In this document: piece after piece, positions 8,558 through 12,500 of the stretch
Layout of the letters: each line of letters opens with the position of its first letter
How positions within the stretch are numbered: position 1 is the first letter of the stretch
From: Acropora yongei
Taxonomy: Eukaryota > Cnidaria > Anthozoa > Scleractinia > Acroporidae
Length of the DNA: 12,500 nt
Assembly: GCA_014634225.1 (NCBI GenBank)
Contig: BLFN01000204.1
Location: 321,542-334,041 of the forward strand
Direction: 5' to 3'
Notes under the pieces: generated by a model
Told to the model about the DNA's origin: nothing
Seen by the model: only the letters and a program-made list of their open reading frames with translations
Databases searched by the model: none
Position numbers and translations under genes: made by a program

Positions 8558-8577
8558 GCATCATGGTGATAAGGATC
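8539..8577 (-). pseudogene. Remnant of GPCR third intracellular loop
   Basis: On the minus strand these bases read DPYHHDATKRERK, close to HPYHHGATSRERK in the GPCR pseudogene at 1796-2730. At the DNA level about 26 of 32 bases agree with the stretch around 2079-2110. A stop precedes it and no other helix could be found around it, so it is only a fragment. The short length means chance is not excluded. Confidence 0.45.
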
Positions 8578-8585
8578 TTACTTTC

Positions 8586-8894
8586 GTAGACGAGTTGATC
8601 GAGTGCTCAATAGTAGACTAGGGCGTACTGAGTAGATGTGAAACAAATCAACACTCTATTCGACTTGTGCTTTTATTACTATTTAGTTTCGAACAACACA
8701 ACTTGTGTGTTGCACTCATCAGATACAATGACCAAAGAGGAATGTTCGTTGTTAGGCCGATTTGAAGTGCGCGCGCTACCGTTGCCAATAAATACGCCTC
8801 ATTTTTTATTTATTAATTTTTTAAGTGAGTATGCATAGCGTGACAAGAGAAAGCATAAGAAAACAAAACAAAACAAAACAAAAGGCCCAAGGTA
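8586..8894. other. Spacer ending in AAAAC tandem run
   Basis: No gene recognised; the plus-strand frame at 8638-8838 matches nothing I know. An (AAAAC)n run at 8860-8884 lies next to the 3' end of the minus-strand PLE copy and may be its tail. Confidence 0.45.
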
Positions 8895-9871
8895 TAACAT
8901 TTTTAAGAGCGTCTTTGCCTGCGTGACATGAAAGAATAATTCTTTCTGTTTGTTCAAACAGGCTAAGTCAGGCTTGCAAATTGTAGAATACCTCTCCCAA
9001 AACATTGGTTACACCTGTTAGAAGTGGGATTGTACAAGAACCCTACACGTGACTTTAAACTATGTCAAGTTTTCTTCCAAATACCAGAGGCATTTACTTA
9101 GCTCGGTGTTGTGCCTTTCATTTGCATTAGAAAGCGATGATTCGTGATTTGAATATCTAGTTTTAAAAGAATTTTCTGTTAGTCCCACATAGGTCTGGGG
9201 AGGGTTATAATCCTCTGTCAAGACGGTCACTTGGTAAACAACCGATTCGTTGACACAATTTCCACTCATAAGGTATTCAGTTTTTACTCAACAGTTGCAA
9301 GATCTTGGCGGCACGATCTTATTGCGTAAAATGGATTTGTTGTGGCCGTCGATGCTTTGGTTTTGGTTAAGGTTTGGCATGCAACTGTAACTACTCTTTT
9401 CTGTGTTTCTGTTAAAGATATTATGTAACACATGCTCCTCAGTGAATTCCGCGTCAAGTAGCTTGAGGAAGGTACGCCCGATGTTAGTGGAGACATTCTT
9501 TCTAAATGGGGCTTGTACCAAATGATGTCTCTCTTCCGATTTTTTCTCCTAGAATTTGAATTTGGGTTAAGATGTGTGAAGAAAAGGGTGAGAAGGTGCT
9601 TGTAGCCGCTGATGTCGAGGGCTTTCTGAGTTGGTGCTGCTTTGTCGAAGGATTCTTTTCCGTACGAAATCTCGGGTATTCGTCTCTTAATAGATTCTTT
9701 TCCGTTCGAAATCTCGGTTAGTCGTCTCTTAATAGATTGTGGAATGGTTGCCAATAATGCGTGGAGGGTGATTATATTGTTTGTTGATGTAGGGTGGAAT
9801 GTTGCTACGCTTGTTTAATGGCATGTGCGTTCCATTAGACAGATTGAGGGACACATCAAGGAAGTTTACGA
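8895..9871 (-). pseudogene. Penelope-like element, RT C-terminus to GIY-YIG endonuclease (copy B)
   Basis: Reading the minus strand: FVNFLDVSLNLSNGTHMPL and YINKQYNHPPRII (end of the RT region), a 1-base insertion near 9749, then IPQSIKRRLTEISNGKES with a 14-codon duplication, SRRKNRKRDIIWYK, a frameshift near 9515, KNVSTNIGRTFLKLLDAEF, SYSCMPNLNQN, then SCNC followed by TGA at 9290-9288. The frame goes on as MSGNCVNESVVYQVTV, PPQTYVGLTENSFKTRYSNH and NTELSKCLWYLEENL, TAG at 9062-9060, FKVTCRVLVQSH, more stops, and the C-terminal block ERYSTICKPDLACLNKQKEL, ending near 8895. The T-Y-V-G, Arg and Glu of the GIY-YIG fold are kept, unlike copy A. The RT catalytic YxDD block is absent: the copy is 5'-truncated at an inverted repeat (9856-9901). 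Confidence 0.85.
9651..9734. repeat. 42-bp tandem duplication inside PLE copy B
   Basis: Units 9651-9692 and 9693-9734 match at 39 of 42 positions. The unit is exactly 14 codons, and on the minus strand gives SIKRRLTEISNGKE followed by SIKRRIPEISYGKE, in frame with the flanking element protein. Confidence 0.9.
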
Positions 9872-9901
9872 AGCCAACAAACAAATCGTAGACTTCCTTG
9901 A
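9856..9901. repeat. Inverted repeat at the 5' break of PLE copy B
   Basis: Arms 9856-9871 and 9886-9901 (TCAAGGAAGTTTACGA and its reverse complement) match at 15 of 16 positions around a 14-base loop. The left arm encodes VNFLD of the PLE on the minus strand. The loop and right arm, read on the plus strand, encode EANKQIVDFL, which is the sequence expected just before VNFLD in this family. Confidence 0.8.
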
Positions 9902-10620
9902 AAGTACCACTTTGCTTAGACACTATGCAATAATAACTAACGCAGGTGCGCGGCTCAAAAAGTTTATCATCCATACGCTACAACTGTTTATAAAAAGCAA
10001 GGAATCAGCTATTGCGGAGCCTCAAGCAAACATAAGAGAACGGAAATCTGAAATTTGGTTACTATGTACATGCTGCGAGTACGAAAATTGCACTCTTTCA
10101 GATCAATAAATATTGTGAGGGCATCTTATATACCGTCACCATAGCAACAAACTCGATACCAAAGACTGATGCCTAAGAAATGCAATCTGATAAAGAATCC
10201 CGCTAGTGAGGTGAAGTTGTTTTGTTTTTGTTTAATTTGTTTCTTTGTTAATTTGTTTGCTGAGAATGAGTGGCCATTTTTATCTGAGGAAAGAAAACGC
10301 CTACCTGGTTGTTGTCAAAAAGATAGTAAGGAGTACCATAGTTCAGCGCACCCGCTGGAATTTACTCTCTTAGGTTTGGTTAAAATCATTGCCGTTCCAC
10401 TGAAACAGAATTTCACCTCGCCTTTGATCGGGTAATGTCTGTAATTAGTGAACAAATCTGAAATTGGCATACAGCAACGACACTTTCAGTATTTACATTT
10501 CCATTATACGGTTTGTAGTATTGCATGGCTTACAGCTGTATCGGTGTCTGTGCTAGGCTAGAGTAAAAACTCCCTATACTAAAATAAACTTTAAAATTGA
10601 ATGTCTTAACTATACGCTGC
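9902..10620. other. Spacer, no gene recognised
   Basis: Two plus-strand open frames (9825-10109 and 10169-10435) have ordinary composition but no domain I recognise; the first owes its start to the inverted PLE piece. The second carries a hydrophobic Cys/Phe stretch from T-rich DNA. I see no promoter, splice or homology support for either. Confidence 0.45.
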
Positions 10621-10870
10621 GAAAAGATATGCCAGTTATTCGTTTTCAAGATAGTGCCTCTGGAATATTCTGCTTGACTTCATAACTTTTTTTTTGATGA
10701 AATGGTCAAATAATGTAGTAAGTCCTATTTTACTGTAGAGTGAAGTACTAAAATTTGGTTATGAAGAAAAGATCATAAGTGTCTCAAACTTCACTTTGAG
10801 GAAATTCAAACGTTTTCAACATATAGCCTCTTGAATATTCTGCTTGACATCACTGAAATGGTCAGATAAT
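10621..10870 (+). repeat. Degenerate direct repeat, 170-base period
   Basis: Copy 1 (10621-10714) and copy 2 (about 10764-10870) share CGTTTTCAA (10641 and 10811), GAATATTCTGCTTGAC (10663 and 10833) and GAAATGGTCA-ATAAT (10699 and 10855). The first two blocks are exactly 170 bases apart; the third is 156 apart because copy 1 has a T-run insertion. The repeat lies just upstream of the recombinase pseudogene and may be part of its element. Confidence 0.75.
10729..10744 (+). repeat. 16-bp direct repeat, left of recombinase
   Basis: TTTACTGTAGAGTGAA, identical to 12481-12496. Possible end or recombination site of the element carrying the recombinase. Confidence 0.7.
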
Positions 10871-10967
10871 TTCCCTGCGTTTGAGAGCAGAATTAGCTGG
10901 GAGATATGCTCTCGTCGTTACCTTTGTTTGTGTGTGCGTTGGTATGTCGGGTATTTTGGCGCGGGTG

Positions 10968-10978
10968 TATATATTTTA
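10968..10978 (+). promoter_or_regulatory. TATA-like box upstream of recombinase
   Basis: TATATATTTTA in a locally GC-richer stretch, 190 bases before the recombinase ATG, and followed about 15-35 bases later by pyrimidine-rich CTTTCATCTCGG. It would place a transcription start before a leader intron ending at 11150. It is a simple motif in AT-rich DNA, so tentative. Confidence 0.25.
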
Positions 10979-11079
10979 GGCGTGAAAGTGAGGGTCTTTC
11001 ATCTCGGTCTCGCTTTCCTGCGTTCGTGTTTTATTTTATGAATTGTTTTATGTTATTATATTTTTGTTTGGCGTGTGTG

Positions 11080-11150
11080 TCTCTTTGTTTTTTTTAATTT
11101 TTGTTTTTGTTTTTTGTTGTCGTTGTTGTTGTTTTTTCTGCTATTTGCAG
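11080..11150 (+). other. Polypyrimidine tract and 3' splice site
   Basis: A long T-rich tract ends TTTTTCTGCTATTTGCAG at 11150, a strong acceptor 17 bases before the recombinase ATG at 11168. This implies an intron in the 5' leader. The donor is not clear; GTATGT at 10942 and GTGAGG at about 10988 are candidates. The tract is open in frame with the recombinase, but the hydrophobic peptide it would encode is an artefact of the T-run. Confidence 0.5.
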
Positions 11151-11167
11151 ATGTTTCCGAGTCCACC

Positions 11168-12124
11168 ATGTCGTCAAACTTTCAGGCCGCGGTTCCTCCG
11201 GGCCACCATCATTTAGGAGTTTTAGCAAACTTCCTTCCTGATGTGACTTTGGTGGGAAGAGCCTCTAGCACTACAACCAAGTACTACGTAATCTACGCCA
11301 GATGGAAACGTTGGGCGCGTGATGATGACCTGCCAACCTTACCCCCGTCCCCCTATGACTTTGCTCTCTATTTGCGTTATTTAGCGGACACTTCCCTCAT
11401 AGAGTCCGATGTTCATGGCATCGCTTGGGTTCACCATTTGGCTGGGGAACGCTCCCCTTCAGAGAACCCGTTGGTGAAGGATGTTCCTGCTGATGCACAG
11501 CGTCTTTTGGCCCACCAAACTTCCAAGAAGGAACCTATTACCGTTGCTCGATTGGACCAATTAGTTAACTCTAAGGCCCTGTCTATGGCTTTTCTATATG
11601 GCATTCGTTCCGTTTTAATTTTCCTGCTGTCCTTCGCAGCCTTTCTTAGGTTTGACGAACTTGCGAAACTAGTTCGCTCAGATGTTGAGCTTGATAGTGA
11701 AAAGTTTAATTTCAGTTGTTCATTGAATCTAGTAAAACCTATAAGTACAGGAACGGTGTATGGGTTGTTGCAGCTGTCTCAGGAAAAGTTACCTGTCCTG
11801 CTAACATGATGAATCGGTATCTCGATAATGCTCAGCTTAGTCACCACAATCCTCTTTTCTGCCAATTATCTAAGACTAAATTTGGCTATAAAGCCAGAGC
11901 TAGAGGTTTTAAGGTTTGAGGCCTTTAGAGGCAGTGTTCCAGATTTAGCGCGTATCGGAACACACATTCTTAGGACTGGCGGTGCTACTGCCACCGGTAA
12001 TGCCGGTGTTCCAGTTCGATTCTTTTTACGTCACGGCCGCTGGTCTTAGTGTTCCCGCCAAAGATGGCTATGTTAAGATTCTTCGGCTTCCCTTTTGTCT
12101 GTTTCTAAGACCTTGGGCTTTTAG
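11168..12124 (+). pseudogene. Tyrosine recombinase pseudogene (Crypton-like or related)
   Basis: Start ATG at 11168 has a good context (CCACCATG). Segment 1 (11168 to about 11712) holds an N-terminal core-binding-like helical domain (residues about 25-130, with TKYYVIYARWKRWA) and the first catalytic box FLRFDELAKLVRSD, Arg at residue 161. A frameshift near 11712 leads to segment 2 (to about 11905) with the box FIESSKTYKYRNGVW, whose Lys is the beta-hairpin catalytic type. A second break, probably a small deletion near 11905, leads to EAFRGSVPDLARIGTHILR, with the H-x-x-R box at 11963-11974, and LRHGRW (12026-12043; His/Trp box). Stop TAG follows at 12047. The likely nucleophile Tyr in KDGYVK (TAT 12069-12071) is one frame away, and the C-terminus SVSKTLGF ends at TAG 12122-12124 in yet another. 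All five catalytic positions are visible but cannot be made as one protein. Confidence 0.82.
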
Positions 12125-12480
12125 GTTTTTTTTTTTTCGGTCCTAGTTGGTCTTGCACGGGGGACCGTTTGATTTGGGGTACAGCTGGCCTGGAGTTTTC
12201 CTCTTAAGGGAAAGCGGACGTACGGAGAGGTTTTTCACCCAGCTGATGTTCCACAACCCCATTTCAGTTAGCTTTTTCTGTTGTTCGATGCCTGTATGGT
12301 TTATTTCCTTACTTTAGTCGTGTTTTCCCTCAGAGAGATTTTACCTTTTTTAAAGCGAAATAAACGAACGCCGGTCTTGAATCAAGCAACGCCCAAGTCA
12401 GGGTTGTAGTGTGTTTCCATTTTAAGGGGGGAGGGGACGGTTATGTACCATGATTTAGAGGAGAGTGTACTTAATCTTAG
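12125..12480 (+). other. 3' flank of recombinase with polyadenylation signal
   Basis: Begins with a T-run, then moderately GC-rich sequence without an ORF. AATAAA lies at 12359-12364, about 240 bases after the ancestral stop, and is followed by GTTGTAGTGTGTTT, a suitable GT-rich downstream element. This probably is the element's 3' untranslated region. Confidence 0.4.
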
Positions 12481-12496
12481 TTTACTGTAGAGTGAA
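12481..12496 (+). repeat. 16-bp direct repeat, right of recombinase
   Basis: TTTACTGTAGAGTGAA, identical to 10729-10744, at 1752 bases' distance in the same orientation. The window ends four bases later, so its extent to the right is unknown. Confidence 0.7.
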
Positions 12497-12500
12497 ACAC

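Noticed and set aside
9700..9715. GTTCGAAATC as a Pol III B box (tRNA or SINE)
   Set aside because: It lies inside the PLE coding duplication, and no A box or cloverleaf can be drawn around it.
9825..10109. 94-codon plus-strand frame as an independent gene
   Set aside because: Its readable part is the inverted PLE piece at 9872-9901; the rest has no recognisable domain.
10169..10435. 88-codon plus-strand frame
   Set aside because: No family recognised, no promoter or splice support, hydrophobic part encoded by T-rich DNA.
11075..11167. N-terminal extension of the recombinase as a signal peptide
   Set aside because: The hydrophobic residues are encoded by the polypyrimidine tract of a splice acceptor; ATG 11168 has the better context.
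1..12500. CRISPR array, prokaryotic operon or phage
   Set aside because: No regularly spaced repeats, no ribosome binding sites, and all recognisable families are eukaryotic.

Overview
The window looks like a piece of a cnidarian nuclear genome, most probably an anthozoan such as a stony coral. The reasons are the AT-rich, intron-like spacer DNA, a single-exon rhodopsin-type GPCR of the kind expanded in anthozoans, Penelope-like elements with a GIY-YIG endonuclease, a CR1/L2-like LINE, and a stand-alone tyrosine recombinase of a type I recognise from coral genomes. The organism is inferred from these families; no search was possible. I see no intact gene. Every recognisable coding stretch is broken, so the window is best read as a gene and transposon graveyard.

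Layout. 1-1795: spacer holding the 3' end of a dispersed repeat (1053-1281). 1796-2730 (minus): a full-length GPCR pseudogene with two frameshifts and one nonsense codon. 2731-3500: A-rich spacer. 3540-3935 (plus): the endonuclease end of a Penelope-like element (PLE), followed by a 63-bp palindrome (3941-4003) and a 213-bp TA-flanked inverted-repeat element (4028-4240). 4243-5111: spacer bracketed by two copies of a ~75-bp repeat. 5180-5825 (plus): a heavily decayed LINE fragment covering the endonuclease domain and the stretch after it. This abuts, head-on, a probable 5' end of an LTR retrotransposon (5806-6345, minus). 6931-7137 (minus): a retroelement-like 3' end with a short tandem tail. 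7853-8065 (plus): second copy of the dispersed repeat seen at 1053-1281. 8518-8577: a perfect hairpin lying on a remnant of the same GPCR family. 8895-9871 (minus): a second, longer PLE copy with a 14-codon tandem duplication and a fold-back at its 5' break. 10621-10870: a degenerate 170-bp-period repeat. 11168-12124 (plus): a tyrosine recombinase pseudogene preceded by a pyrimidine-rich splice acceptor and bracketed by an identical 16-bp direct repeat (10729-10744 and 12481-12496).

The elements do not form a pathway. What links them is mode of decay. Three TGA stops, in the GPCR and in both PLE copies, sit where an arginine CGA codon would be expected, and both PLE stops fall at the same protein position. 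The most useful leads are the direct repeats flanking the recombinase, the shared PLE stop, and the several inverted junctions.
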